DNA of 64,000 bases from Magallana angulata (GCF_025612915.1 NC_069113.1:13744001-13808000), one strand, 5' to 3'. Counted from the first letter of the stretch, positions 23,077-36,116 are shown. A program made the numbers and translations. The notes: a model not told the origin generated them from the sequence alone.

Positions 23077-24777
23077 TCAAAGGAAAATAACATAGGCCAA
23101 AAGTACTGCCATGAACACTGGTATGGCCAGGGTAGAGTAAACGATGGCCATTGCGATGAGTTCACACTTCTGTTTCAGCTGTCGTCTGCAGAGCCGGTTT
23201 TGCTGTCTAGTTTTGACCATCTCCACGCAGTCATCGTACATGAACATAATCATTCTCCATCGCTCCTGCAGGGACTCCAAATTATTTTGGACCCCGCGGT
23301 CCAGCAGCATGGTGTTTTTGATGCGGGCGTAAGTTCCTGTCAGATTGCCATAGTTATCCTGGCGCCTGTCCTCTTTTAATGACACTCTTCTCTGGAATGG
23401 AAAAGAGTAATATCACCATATGAAAAGTAACCCTTTTTGGGTGTAAAATATGTGCCTCTGTGTAACAAATTGAGCGTTCATACGGTACTTTCATATACAT
23501 TGTTTTATCGAAATATTGCTTAAATAAATCTTATTGAACGTAAACGATAATTTCGAAGCCTAAAATATTAATAATTGGTGGTTTTTTGTGTCTTATTTTA
23601 TAATCTTATTATGTCGGCCTTATAAAATTATTTAGCAGGAACTCCATGCACTGCACGCGGGCTGACGTCAGACTTCTAAGTATATATATGCACATGTACA
23701 TGTAGTTGCAATAAACTTAACATTTTTAGCCGTTTCTCCTGTGTAATATACATGAAACACCAAGAAAACAATTTTGTTTTATAAATTTCAAATTCAGTGA
23801 AGATTTCTTTCTCTCGTATTAATTAATTGTACTTTTGATCTTTTGACTGTTCGGTGAATACCCCGGATTAAGATATATCTTATTACAGCCTTTAAAAGAA
23901 TGTGTTGGATTATGCATGTTAAAGATTATATTTTCATTAATAATTCTAAACATACAATAGTAAGTGCAGCCACGAAACAGTTGAGTAGATGCACGAAGAC
24001 ACGCGCAATTCACCCCTTTGGTTGGATTGGTAGATTATACATGAAATAAAACTTCAGAAGATCATTCAACGCTCACTGGGTACCTAGCCTTGTAATATAA
24101 CAGCATATAGATCATACAATTATATCAATTTTTTTAAAAGCTAAGTCAATCATTTTCCCCACTTTATGATTAAACAAAACGACCTTTAAAGTGATATCTA
24201 AAATAATGAATAAACGGGATGCTTTGAAAGCACAGGCACTTGTCTCTGAGAAAAAAAATTTACCCTATAGTATAATAATTTACCCTATAGTATAATAATA
24301 TTATACTATAGGGTAAATTTTTTTTCTCAGAAACAAGTGCCTGTGTTTGAAAGCCATGTAATGAGTGCCGCTTACTAGTATTTCTTGAGGAGCTGAATAG
24401 CTGATTAGAATAGTTTTCTTAGTTACAGATTTGACATCTTACTTAGAAGTTGGATAAAGTTATTACTAAATTAATTAAAGGTTTTAAGATTTATCCGTCT
24501 GTGTTTTTACAGGCAATAATAACAGTCTAATTGCGACAGCATTTACGAAACACCTGGAATAAAAATAGTTACATTCCTTTGTGTTTTACGAGAACAGAAA
24601 CGCTGAGGGATGAGATGATGCACGGTTACAGCTTTGTGTGCATTTACACTCTTATGAGAAACTCTCCACAATTAAAAGAAGAAGAAAAAAAAAACTACTC
24701 ACTCGGATGGAGGTTTTGCGTATGAGGGAGCCCCCGTTGAGTCTCTCTGTAGTGATGACGATTTTAGGTGGATCCAT
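23077..24777 (-). CDS. Unrecognised 129-aa protein with C-terminal membrane anchor, two exons
   Basis: Exon 1 is 24777-24703 (MDPPKIVITTERLNGG, then SLIRKTSIR) and exon 2 is 23391-23077; donor GTGAGT, acceptor TTCCAG, phase 0, giving 129 aa. The junction creates the basic stretch RKTSIRRRVSLKEDRR with likely kinase sites. The middle (LESLQERWRMIMFMYDDC and KTRQQNRLCRRQLKQK) is probably helical. The last 24 or so residues are hydrophobic and reach the C-terminus (AMAIVYSTLAIP, then VFMAVLLAYVIFL). There is no signal peptide. This is the layout of a tail-anchored protein facing the cytosol. I do not recognise the family. The intron contains the palindromic element 24231-24345. The clean splice sites and long uninterrupted frame support a real gene. 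Confidence 0.65.
24231..24345. mobile_element. 115-bp palindromic hAT-like MITE
   Basis: The left end CACAGGCACTTGTCTCTGAG is mirrored by the right end CTCAGAAACAAGTGCCTGTG. TTTGAAAG lies outside both ends (24223-24230 and 24346-24353), an 8-bp duplication. The left arm holds a tandem duplicate of TTTACCCTATAGTATAATAA not seen in the right arm. It lies in the intron of the 129-aa gene. Confidence 0.9.
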
Positions 24778-26011
24778 CCGTTATTCAGCGTTCACCCCCG
24801 CCGACAGACCCCCTCTTCTCATCTCCGTGTAACCATACTATGGCTTTGATACATGAACTTGCTCTCTCCTAACATAAGCCGACCTGACAACAACATATTC
24901 ACAGCTGCATCTAGCATATACGAATGTGTGCTATTTATACTCGAAATATATTCGCACTTTTTATCAAAACAATTCCGCTTATCTCGAGCTGCGGAGAACA
25001 CGGCAATGTCTAAGTGTTATATATTTGCATTTTAATTATGAGTGTATTGTTAAGCTAGGCTTTTTCGCTCTTTGATGTGCACCGCGAGCTATTTACAAAA
25101 TTAAAATATAGGTAAAGCTAAAGAGGAGCACAACTTAACTAGGAACATATATACATGTATACTCATAGTTACTATGAATATATTATATTTCCCTGAATTT
25201 TGTTGTATATTGTGGTATTAATTTAATTTTGAAAAAAATAAATATGATTTAGAGAGAGAGGGGGGGGGGGAATGGTGTATCACTTATTCTGTAATAATTT
25301 AATTTCTTATTTAAAAGAAAAGTCATCATAAACACTTCCAGTTGATATAACAACCCATCATATGCGGTAGAGCATAGAAGAATCGTGTTATCATAAGAAA
25401 TTGAAAAATTACTTTGAAAATTTATAAATTAATCTCACAATTACTTTCAATTTGATTCCTTAAAATTAATATATACCTTAATTAATGTGTGAAATATAAG
25501 TTCGTGTTCATATGTATATGAGGTGTTTTAGTAATCTGAATTTCGGAACATCTTTTGGGAACAACTTCGATCTTACATTTCACATCGGGCTCGATAATGC
25601 GCTATAAAACAATATGGCTGCGCCCATGTGAAATTTATAGACAAAAATGATTCTTCTTTTTTGACGTGATTACGGATATATTTTAGTTCTTCTTCGTTAA
25701 AAGGTAAATAATAGACAAAATAATAGACATATTATTTATGTATTTGTGTTACATACATTTTGAATAAAGTCTGAATAATATACAGCTCAGTTGTAAACAT
25801 GATAAATGCGAATTCGACAACTGGTAAGATAAGTTTAAAACATAAATTATAGCCAAAGAAAACGTTTCGGTATTTAATAGCCCTGGTAGAGAGAATTTAT
25901 GTAAATGATGTCTTGCAGCAATAATTTGTGAACTAAGATGAGTATTTTATCTCAAGTTCAAATTGATGATTTGATGTTAACATTTTTTATTGTAATGTAC
26001 CGTGGATATCA
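24778..26011. other. Intergenic region upstream of METTL25, no gene seen
   Basis: The promoters of the 129-aa gene (leftward) and METTL25 (rightward) should lie here. A G-run occurs at 25260-25270 after a short GA repeat. No gene is recognised. Confidence 0.4.
25611..25625 (+). promoter_or_regulatory. Possible YY1-like initiator motif for METTL25
   Basis: AATATGGCTGCGCCC resembles the YY1 initiator pattern (AANATGGCNGC) found at start sites of many TATA-less animal genes. It lies about 640 bp before the METTL25 start codon. A 5' leader intron ending at a TTTTTCAG near 26187 would be needed to connect them. Weak evidence. Confidence 0.25.
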
Positions 26012-26085
26012 GCTTGGGTAGCTCAGTAGTGGAGCTCCTGACTAGTGTTGCAGGGGTCCTGGGATTGATTCCCATCCATCCATAT
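26012..26085 (+). repeat. tRNA-derived SINE-like sequence
   Basis: GCTTGGGTAGCTCAGTAGTGG gives an A-box, and GGGATTGATTCCC (26061-26073) a B-box at tRNA spacing. The acceptor ends do not pair well (GCTTGGG against CATCCATCC), so it is a SINE head or tRNA relic rather than a functional tRNA. It lies in the presumed 5' leader or intron of METTL25. Confidence 0.65.
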
Positions 26086-26251
26086 ATTTTCAATGGATCA
26101 ATATGCTTGTTCCTCCTTTCCTATTAGAGTAAATTAGCAATTATTGTCTCTTGTGTTGTTACCGGTAGTAAATATTTCTTTTTCAGATCAATATTGGTTG
26201 AATAACCATTCACCATTATTTTCTTCCTATTATCAAATCAATTTGGGTATA

Positions 26252-29200
26252 ATGGATGACAAAGTGGACAGACTTAGATCAGTTCAAATAAAATTAATGG
26301 AGATTTTGGACTTTTTATCTAATTATCTTCCACTTGTGAATTGTCATTCAAATGATTTTATTCTCAATAATCACTGGGATAAATTTCTTACGGAACCCAT
26401 CAGAAAGGAACTTGATTCATTAAGTGCATGCGACCTAGTGTCACTCTTAAATCAAACCAAGACTATTGAGGATAAGAGACCAGACAAGAAATTAACAAAA
26501 GAGTTTGATCCGAGCCTGTGGAAATTTGAATGTGACTATCTCGAGAAAGCTTCAAACAGTACTGACAGAAGGGGTGATATTTATTCATCTGAGATGCAGA
26601 CAATTCCTCCTAATTGGGTTCATGAAAACCTACAATCCTTGTTACAAGATGCACAGAGGTGCTCTCTTCAAAATTCAGACATTCTTTCAAGTTTAGAGGA
26701 TTTGGATAGTGACATGAAAACTCTTCCCCAAGATCGCGTCTTTATCTCCACATTTATGAATCATAAGAAAACTCATGAAGTAGAGGTGATGGGAGAACTG
26801 TGTTACAAATTGTCGGAAACATGACATTGATGTGGTGAGTAGCTTTAAGATCCTACATGTGTGTAAAACTTGAGGTTTAAAATATATTCAGCCTTGAATT
26901 TTAATTACTTTGGAATTGTTAAAATTCATGGAGAAGGACCTAATTTTGTAGATGGTTTATTTTTTAAAGTCGATAGGGACAAAATACTGCGAGTTCTTTT
27001 GTACATATCATGAAAAATAATTTTGTTTCATAATTTGTTGGAATGTTTAGCTTTGGGTGAGGGATACCTACAAAGTCAACAAAAATTTGGCCGCCATGAA
27101 TTCTGATGATTCCACAGTCATTTTTTTTAAATATATGTAAATTTATTTCTGAAATTGAGGAATGATTTCTTCCTCTTTTTTACCTGCTCAGGTGGTAGAT
27201 CTAGGGAGTGGAAAGGGTTACCTCAGTACACACCTGGCTTTCCAGCACAAACTCTCTGTGATTGGGGTAGACGCTCAGACCATCAACACAAAGGGGGCCT
27301 CAAAGAGAGCAGATATCTTGTCTCGACAATGGGAGGGACTTACTCGAAATGAAATTTTACGAGCTCAAAAAGCAATTCCGGGAAAGTTAGGTAAAAAAAA
27401 GAAAAAGGAATTGAAGAAAATAGAGTGTGCTGGAGGTTTTAGACAGAAAGAGGACAATGAAAAATCAAGTGATGTAATCTCAGATATACCTGATGACATT
27501 TTCAATGACTTTTCAAATTTCTTTGAAGAGCAGAAGAAATCAGAAAATGGCAATACAAATTCTGAAAAAGATGAAAGATTAGATTTAAATCCACCTTCTC
27601 AAATTCAAGAAACTTCATGTATTAAAACAAAGAAAATATTGAGTGGTCAAGTGGAGGCAAATGATTCAGCTGTTGTTAAAGTCAAGGAAGAATCAAAATT
27701 TGCTGGCAGTGACAGTGCATCAATGGAAAGTCCTGTAAAAAAGAACACAAAATCTTCAGCCCTCAAGGCTAACCATTTCCCTATCACAACATATATCAAC
27801 ATCGACTCTGATCTCAGTGAAATAGTGAGAGATGCCCTGACATTGAAGTCCACACAACCAGAACCTGGATCAACACCTGAAGAAAATACAGGGGAAATGT
27901 CTACAGAACACACAGTTACAGCAGGTCTACCTGTTGATTCATGTTCTACAGAGAGCTCGGCAATAAAGGAGAAGTCCAGACTAATGCTGACAGGACTTCA
28001 TACTTGTGGTGCTTTGGGATCAAACATCTTGAGATTATTTGTAAACTCTGAAAATGTCAAAGTTTTATGTAATGTAGCATGCTGTTACCACCTCATGAGC
28101 GAGAAGTTTGTCACCAGCCCATTTGAAGAAAAAGGTACCACACTTAATTAAAATTCATTTCAAAAGAGTCTTGTTTTCTATAGATAACAGTCTTCTGGTA
28201 AATGTTTATTATGCCATTAAGATATCTGTATTAAATCCATATACAGTAGTAATCAAGTAAACAATAGTATATCACTTGAAAATGGCAACTTCATAGAGAT
28301 GTTTGCATTTACAGTCAAACTTCCTTATCTTGAACTAGATGGGACTGTAGAAAAACTTCAAGATATCTGAGTATTTGAAATATCAAGGGTAAAATACTTT
28401 AAAAATAAGTGGTTGGGACTTACAAATCACTTTGACATATCCATTGTATTTGAGATATATATCAGTGTTTGAGATATCGTAGTTCAACTGTGACACAGTC
28501 ATGTAAATATTCTGAGAACACAAATTGCTAGAAGAAATAAACTTTTTACATCATGTTTCAGAAGATGCTGTTGAAGAGGCAGGTTTTCCTCTGAGTGAAT
28601 TCTTAAAGAGGAATAAAGTAGGAATAGGGAGACAGGCCAGAAACCTTGCTTCCCAATCTGTCAACAGGCGTGCACAAGACACTGAGGTACAGTACAGAAC
28701 AAGTCCAAGTTATTGTTAAAAATATACAGTATTTGACACTGCAATATTTATTTGCAAACAGCCATTCCAGAACTTACACAATTAATTCAAAGAGTAAGTT
28801 ATTATTTAATTCATTATATGGAAATCGAAGAGTGATGTGTGATGATAAATATCAGCGAGAAGAGGTTGTTCATGAAGTTTGTGGTCAAATTGTGGATATT
28901 CATCCCACTCATATACATGTACACTGTACATGTGCATTGTATTAAGTAACTGTAGCCATTTTGTATCACTTTCTCATTGTGCAGGTGCTTGCTAAACAGT
29001 TCCCTAGGATGTTACTCCAGGTGATACTGCGGGATCAGTTGGGTTATGTGAGGAGTGACTGGAAAGGACTGCGTAAACTGGATCAAAAGTCTCAGGGAAT
29101 GTTCGACTATGTGATAAGGGCTTTCAGAAAATTGGAATTGCCAACTGATGGAGTAAGTTTAACTGACCTGTTGCTATCAATTAAGTAAAAACTGAGTAGA

Positions 29201-29762
29201 AAAATAACTACTTGTAGTACATGTGTACATGAATATGTATTGAAATGCAATGTATCTTTTCACTTTTCTTGCAGAAGATTTTGTACATGTTATTGCATTT
29301 ACTTTTATTATATTTCTTTTGGGAGTAGATAATAAAAAAAATTGTACCCTGTAGATGCATACTTTCATCAAAAGAGTACATGTATTATATTTTGAACAGA
29401 TCACTGAGGAGCTAGTTGATTCCTACTGTCAGAAGTATGAGGACCAGAAGAAGAAATTTGCTGCATTCTTTCAGTTGAAAACTGTCCTGGCCCCATGCAT
29501 TGAAGCTGTAGTTGTTCTGGACCGGCTTTGTTTCCTATTGGAGCAGGTATTTCAACTATTGCATAACAAAGTTATCTCCCTTTGTGGCACACTATTATTT
29601 TTGTTATACGTGCAGATGAAAATAGTAGTCTTCTAAAAGATTGTTTTTTTAAATGAACACCTTTTTAATTTGTAGGAATGTGTACAAGATGTCAAACTGA
29701 TACAGCTCTTTGATCCTGTGACTTCCCCAAGGTGCTATGGAATTGTTTCTGTGAAAAAATAG
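26252..29762 (+). CDS. METTL25: METTL25-like methyltransferase, six exons, one apparent frame break
   Basis: Putative S-adenosylmethionine-dependent methyltransferase. Coding exons are 26252-26834, 27192-28134, 28562-28686, 28985-29152, 29400-29546 and 29676-29762. ATG 26252 starts MDDKVDRLRSVQIKLMEILD, then FLSNYLPLVN, as in METTL25 proteins. Exon 2 opens with the SAM-binding motif VVDLGSGKGYLSTHLA; a long acidic/serine linker follows, then LMLTGLHTCGALGSNIL and VACCYHLMSEKF. The tail has KTVLAPCIEAVVVLDRLCFL and LFDPVTSPRCYGIVSVKK. Exon 1 reads KKTHEVEVMGELCYKLSE and then hits TGA at 26822. The conserved continuation (KHDIDV before the donor GTGAGT) lies one frame over, so one base appears extra between about 26800 and 26820. 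All other junctions are in phase. It may be a sequencing error, an allele or a decaying gene; an in-phase donor at 26780 (GTAGAG) would bypass the break. Confidence 0.88.
28312..28490. mobile_element. Small Tc1/pogo-like inverted-repeat element in METTL25 intron 2
   Basis: CAGTCAAACTTCCTTATCTTG at the left and GAGATATCGTAGTTCAACTG at the right are imperfect inverted repeats like the CAGTYGAAC ends of pogo/Tc1-type MITEs. TA precedes the left end, but the right flank is TG, so the target duplication is not intact. It is 179 bp and non-coding. Confidence 0.55.
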
Positions 29763-30877
29763 AAAAATAGAAATCATTGTGGACTTCAGTGAATTTAAAA
29801 ATCTGAATTCTTCAGTCTCTAGTCACAGATACATGTACTTGTTGAAAAAATGCTTGTGATAATAAAATATGCTGTATTCTGCAAATTTGTCTTACTCGTT
29901 TTTTTCTCTTAAGTTATTGATGACAGATATAACATTTTCTGAAAGCAACTAGATGCACTATATGATGTCATATATCAAGTTATTTAATGACATGTATTAC
30001 AACAAAATATGAAAAACCCATTTCATTGTAAAATAACTTCTAACAAACAGGTGATGGGTAAACAAACCAGTTCATATTATGGTCGATGAATAAAAATGTC
30101 CTGGCACATGACTATATGTGCACTAGATCTTTGCACTGCTTAAGATGGAACCTGTATATAAAACTCTGTAACTGTATATGTACATCAACTCTGGTTTGCC
30201 AATAATCAAGAATACACGTTAACATTCCCATACTTGTCTGAATATAAAGAAGATATCAACCTGGTTATGGACTTTTGATATTACTGTGAAGACATCCCAT
30301 AGAACTTTATGCCATAATGTTGTTATGTCATTTGTTTAAAAAAAAAAAAAACTACCAAAAAATGGACTTTGATAAAGACAAGGAAAAATCTTGCTGCTCT
30401 TTAAATGAAAAGTCATCTTCCATAGCAAATCATGATACCGGTAGACGGTAGATACAAAGTATAGAACTTTATATATATTACTTTGTATAAACCTCTTATT
30501 TTTGTTTTTCTTTGTTCTGTGGCTAAAATTAAGAGATTTATCTAGCATTCATATCAATATGAAGAACCAACTTGACATATCAATTTTGTTTCATGAACTT
30601 ATAAGATGTTAATACAGTTTGTGCAATAACATTTTTTCAAATAGTGATATTGTACTAGTGCCAAAACCAAAATAAAATGTTTACTTGATACAGCTGACAC
30701 TTGCATTTTTGACAACCAAGGGCGACGATCCACAGTGAATAGAGATACGCTGTGGATTGTCACTAGTTGGCTAGTGAAGTTAATTGACACTATCAGTTCT
30801 TTAAAGTTATACTTTACACCTGATTCTATTTTACCAGTATCCTTCACACCTGATACTGCTGTAGGGACTTAAAGAGA

Positions 30878-31944
30878 ATGATGTCAGTGCCTGGCCCCCC
30901 GGACCCAGTTTTTACCCTGAGGGGGAGTGGCAGTCCCATCACTTACCTCAAGTTTTCTGACCCCTCTACACAACAGCTGTTCTCGGGGTCAGAGGATGGA
31001 ACCGTCCACATCTGGGACCTGAAGACCCACCGGTCTAAGGGGACCCTAAAGACCAGCCCTGGGCAGTCTGTGCTGTGGATTGAGTTCATCAGCAGTGATC
31101 AATTAGTGACTTTTGGGAAAGATGGTGTGGCTCATACATATAAGGCTGCAGATGGAAGCTGGGAACAAACTGGTAATTTTACTTGCCTTTAAGTTACAAC
31201 AATGAATTTTTCAATTCTTTGTCTAAAATATATGTAGATTATTTCTTTTAACTCCAAGAATTTGTTTTTACTATTATAGGATAGTTTAACTAATAGTTAT
31301 TTAATATTGTAGGTGAGATCCGTACATCAGCCATGGGTTTTTGTGGGGGTATTATACTAAGGCAAGACAATTTACTTGCCCTTCCAAGTAACAAAACATC
31401 TGCAATTGATTTGTATGATTTAAAATCTCTTCAGAAAGTGAGATCCCTCTTTGACTCTAGTTCTAAGCTTGGAATGACTATGTCCATCAAGTCTATCGCT
31501 GACTCTTCTCAATTCTTTGTGGGATATGAAGACGGTAGCATTGGATTGTGGGATAGCAAACATTCAGAGATCTTGGACAGGACAAAATTCTTTGAGGAGT
31601 GTGTGATGTGTCAGGATTACAGTTCCGGAGCTAACCTTGGAGTTTGCGGATCTCCAAGCAATATGTTATTTACCTGGAACAGGACAGAGAACCAGATTAT
31701 GAAAGGCAGCAGCCTAGAAATAAAAAACCCTGGATTTAATGATATCCGAATCCGTGGTGATCATAAAATATTTGCAACTGCTGGCTGGGATCATACGGTG
31801 CGAATCTTTGGTGTGAAGAAACTGAGGCCACTAGCTGTGTTAACTTACCACAAGGACAGCGTGCAGTGTCTGGACTTTTCCCGGGATAATATGCTGGCAT
31901 GTGGGTCTAAGGATCAACACATCAGTTTGTGGAAGATATACTGA
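30878..31944 (+). CDS. GNB1L: GNB1L-like WD40 repeat protein, two exons
   Basis: WD40 beta-propeller protein related to G-protein beta subunits; in vertebrates it supports PIKK stability through the TTT complex. Exons 30878-31172 and 31313-31944 (donor GTAATT, acceptor TTGTAG, G|GT phase) give 308 aa. Repeats are visible: DPVFTLRGSGSPITYLKFSD with LFSGSEDGTVHIWDLKT, then FFVGYEDGSIGLWD, IFATAGWDHTVRIFGVKKL, and the final VQCLDFSRDNMLACGSKDQ followed by HISLWKIY. The ATAGWDH, GSKDQ and ISLW blocks match human GNB1L (327 aa). Two ATGs in tandem (30878 and 30881) are equally possible starts. The gene starts 1.1 kb after METTL25 on the same strand; nothing indicates co-transcription. Confidence 0.93.
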
Positions 31945-33487
31945 AGTGAATGCAACAGGTGCTGAACTATTGATCCCAAGATCAACACAACAGTTTAAAG
32001 AAGATGAACTGAATTGAAAGCAACATTTACTGAATGTGCAACATCACATGTAATAAAGCATGGATCTTTAGGTCAACTCATCGATTCGTTGAAAATTGAG
32101 TGGTGTTGACATGTGGGTCTTAAAATTAATCTACATACCATTTACTGGAAGATTTAGTCACTGATGTAACATGTTATTGAACTCCCTTTATATGGATCAT
32201 TAATTTAAGGAAGATTTACTGATTTTGTATACATGTATATCATGTAGGTTACGTGGATCTTTAGCCTCAACAATGACACATTTCTCATCCAATTTTAAAG
32301 TTTTTTTGTCTCCTCCCCTTATTTTATAAATACTGGAGTTAAAAATAAAATGTGAAATAAGAAACATCATTATTATTTGCTATTTTTTTATTTTCATTTT
32401 TCTATTAAAACAAGTGTTGTTCAACAAATTGGTCAGTTTCAGACAGTTCACAGATTAAACACATCTTCTTCAGCTTCACAGAAGTTTCCATTCCAGAACA
32501 TCTCAAAATAATTAAATTAAAAAAACATTCAACAATGAGACAGAGATATATTAACCCTAATTTTAAACATTCATTGAAAGATAATATTGTCAAATGTACA
32601 ATATTTTTGTTGTCTTAAACTACTTAGGTATATCGATTTTAATTCTCCATATTCTGTTCTATCTGACTGACAACCTTTGAAAATACAACATAAAGGGTAA
32701 AAAGTTTGTTACGAATGAAAGGGCACAATGAACTGCCCAATAAATACAATACAGTATAATGCAGCTTCAATTACATCATTATTGCTGTTCTATTGCAAAA
32801 CAATTTAGTTTTAAAAATTAACAAGCTTTAAAACTAAGTGTGTGAGAGGGTAACAAGTACAGAAAGACTATTCTACATACAGATTAAATTGCAACTGGGT
32901 TTAATCCTTTAACAGTCAGTAAAAACAGACACCCTGCCCTATACATACACATAATCAGTACCTGATTGGTAGATCTAACAAGAATAACAAATGCAGTACA
33001 ACAATAACAAGAGGGTAAGACTAGATTCTGTAATCTCTGGGAGTGTAATGCTGACTGTAGTACAGTGTATAACCTACCGTAATCTAGACTATCAAACCTT
33101 CAACAATGTACAGAACAACCTTGAACAATGCATTAAAAGATATACATTTGGAGAAAAACTTAAACTATGATAAAGATTTGTAGGAAACCAGATAAAATAT
33201 AAATTTTTACAATATTTGGACAGCAATTATTAAATCTAAAACAAGTTATAATTAAATGCTTATTAAATTGGCATACAAGATTAATTAGTTTTTGAATTAA
33301 AGCATGTGCATCAAATTCAGTACATGTACAAGTGTAAGTATATAGTAAAGCAAGAAATTTCATTATGCCTGTTTTGTTGGTTCTGCAGAACTATGTTAAC
33401 TACAGGAAAAAAATTCTAAAATAAAGGTATCAAAATGTACCACTTATAAAACTGTACCTAAGCTAAAGAGTTACACAAAAACACAAA
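31945..33487. other. GNB1L 3' end and spacer, no gene seen
   Basis: AATAAA near 32052 and AAAATAAAATG near 32343 are candidate poly(A) signals for GNB1L. The rest is AT-rich with no recognisable gene. Confidence 0.4.
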
Positions 33488-33604
33488 CATAGGTAATCAC
33501 AGATTACAAAGCTCACCGAGACGAGGCATCAACTTTATGAGGCATCACCTTTAAAACCACCTTTATCATATGATATGAAAATCATAGTTAATGATCTTGG
33601 ATAT

Positions 33605-34575
33605 TCATGGATACTGTTTTGACACAATATCGTATATCATATGTAAAAAAATTGTATGATAATCCTATGTTCATTTCATACATTATTATAAGATACAATG
33701 TTTATCAATACAATAATATAAAATATGATATTGCATCCAATGATACTTACAATATATATCATTTAATACAATATAATACTGTAATAAATATTGATGCAAT
33801 ATGATTTTGTAACATATAATATGACATTGTATCGTGTTATACATTATTGTATTTAATCACATAATACAATATCATAGTATCTAATATAAATACAATATAG
33901 CATTATTTGATACTATATCATATCACATAATACATCACAATATTGTAACATATGATATTATATTGTATAATATAGTATAATTTTGTATTGTATGATATTG
34001 TATTATATTTGATACACAATATTGTATCATATGATACAATATAATTTGATAAAACATTGTTTCATATCATATGATACAATATCATCTGATACAGTACGAT
34101 ATTATATAATACAATATCATTTTATACAATATCATATCATATGATACAATATCATATAATACAATATCATATTATATGATATCTTATAATATCATATAAT
34201 ACAATTTCATGTATTATATAACAATATATTATATAAACCAATATCATATTATACAATATTGTATCATATGATATGCTATAATTATAATATACAATATCGT
34301 ATCATATGATACAATATCATATATTGCAATATAATATGAAACAATATCATTCGATATAATAATATATTATACAATATCATATTCTACAATATTGTATAAT
34401 AATATACAATACTATACATAACAATATCATAATACAATATCATATAATAATGTACAAAAAAATTGATACAATTTCATATCATATCATATAACTTTTTACA
34501 ATATAATGTATGATATTACATTGTATCATATAAAACAATAGTGTATCATATCATAGAATACTATATCATAGGAAT
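33605..34575. repeat. Kilobase AT tract of ATATGATAC-like palindromic words
   Basis: Almost pure A/T with isolated C and G, built from overlapping words such as TACAATATCATATGAT in both orientations. It can fold on itself at every scale. An equivalent tract is at 39905-40925 in the sister element. Confidence 0.9.
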
Positions 34576-34639
34576 CATGTTAAATCATTTAACAACAAAC
34601 ACATCTATCAAGCAGGTTTGAGTGAGGTAGGAGAATTTT

Positions 34640-36080
34640 TAGCATCCTTGATAATGGAGATCAGGCTCTGCATCTGAAGCTACCTCTGCAATTCATTTAT
34701 ATTATAGTTAAATCAATTATGCAAGCTATTATCTATAAAACATGTAACCTGTTCCAAAAAACTAAACCTCATCCAGCATCCGAAACCTATGGCTCAGATT
34801 CAGCATTCAAGCCTGTCAGATGCATCAGTATCATGAGATGCATCATCCCTGCAAGTTTGGTGATGTAAGGACCAGTAATAACTAAGATATAATCATCAGA
34901 GGGCACCTGCTCTAAAAACTTTAACCAGCTCTTAAAACCTTAACCTCATCCAGCATCCGAAACCTATGGCTCAGATTCAGCATTCATGCCTGTCAGGTGC
35001 ATCAGTATCGTAAGACGCACCATCCTTGCAAGTTTGGTGAAGTTAGGACCAGAAATAACTAAGATATATTTTTTAGCATCCTTGATAATGGAGATCAGGC
35101 TCTGCATCTGAAGCTACCTCTGCCATTCATTTATATTATAGTTAGATCATATATGCAAGTTTGAAATAGTGCTATTACCTACATATATTAAACATGTGAC
35201 CTGTTCCAAAAAAACTAAACCTCATCCAGCATCCGAAACCTATGGCTCAGATTCAGCATTCAAGCCTGTCAGGTGCATCAGTATCATAAGACACACCATC
35301 CATGTAAGTTTGGTAAAGTTAGGACCAGTAATAACTAAGATATGATCATCAGAGGGCACCTGCTCTAAAAACTTTAACCAGCTCTTAAAACCTTAACCTC
35401 ATCCAGCATCCGAAACCTATGGCTCAGATTCAGCATTCAAGCCTGTCAGGTGCATCAGTATCATAAGACGCACCATCTATGCAAGTTTGGTGAAGTTTGG
35501 ACCAGTAGTAACTTAGAAATGGCTATCAAAGGGCACCTGCAACAAAAACTTTAACCTGCTCGAAAAACCTAACTTCATCTAGCATCCGAAACCTTCGGCT
35601 CAGATTCAGCATTCAAGCCTGTCAGGTGCAAAAGTATCATAAGACACACCATCCATGCAAGTTTGGTGAAGTAAGGACCAGTAGTAAGTAAGATATAATC
35701 ATCAGAGGGCACCTGCTCCAAAAACTTTAACCAGCTCTAAAAACCTTAACCTCATCCAGCATCCGAAACCTATGGCTCAGATTCAGCATTCAAGCCTGTC
35801 AGGTGCATCAGTATCATAAGACACACCCTCTATGCAAGTTTGGTGAAGTTTGGACCAGTAGTAACTTAGAAATGGCTATCAAAGGGCACCTGCAACAAAA
35901 ACTTTAACCTGCTCCAAACACCTTAACCTCCTCCAGCATCTGAAATTCATGGCCCAGATTCAGCATCCAAGTCTCTCAAGTCCATTAGTAGGTCCAGATG
36001 CATCATTCATGCAAGTTTGGTGAAGATAGGACAAGTAATAAGTTAGATACAGGACCTGCAACAAAAACTTTAACCAGGTC
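34640..36080. repeat. Tandem ~175-bp core repeats of copy 1
   Basis: The words CAGCATCCGAAACCTATGG, CATTCAAGCCTGTCAGGTGC and AAGTTTGGTGAAGTTAGGAC recur in the same order about seven times. A longer sub-block starting TTAGCATCCTTGATAATGGAG occurs twice (about 34638 and 35072). Units differ by substitutions and small indels, so the array is not freshly made. Confidence 0.9.
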
Positions 36081-36082
36081 CG

Positions 36083-36116
<34 letters not shown>

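Noticed and set aside
26012-26085. Functional tRNA gene
   Set aside because: A and B boxes are present, but the acceptor ends do not pair and the anticodon arm is poor. It is a SINE-like relic.
34640-36080. Protein-coding repeats (open frames across the 175-bp units)
   Set aside because: Units change frame through small indels and contain stops. The array belongs to a mobile element with no codon conservation.
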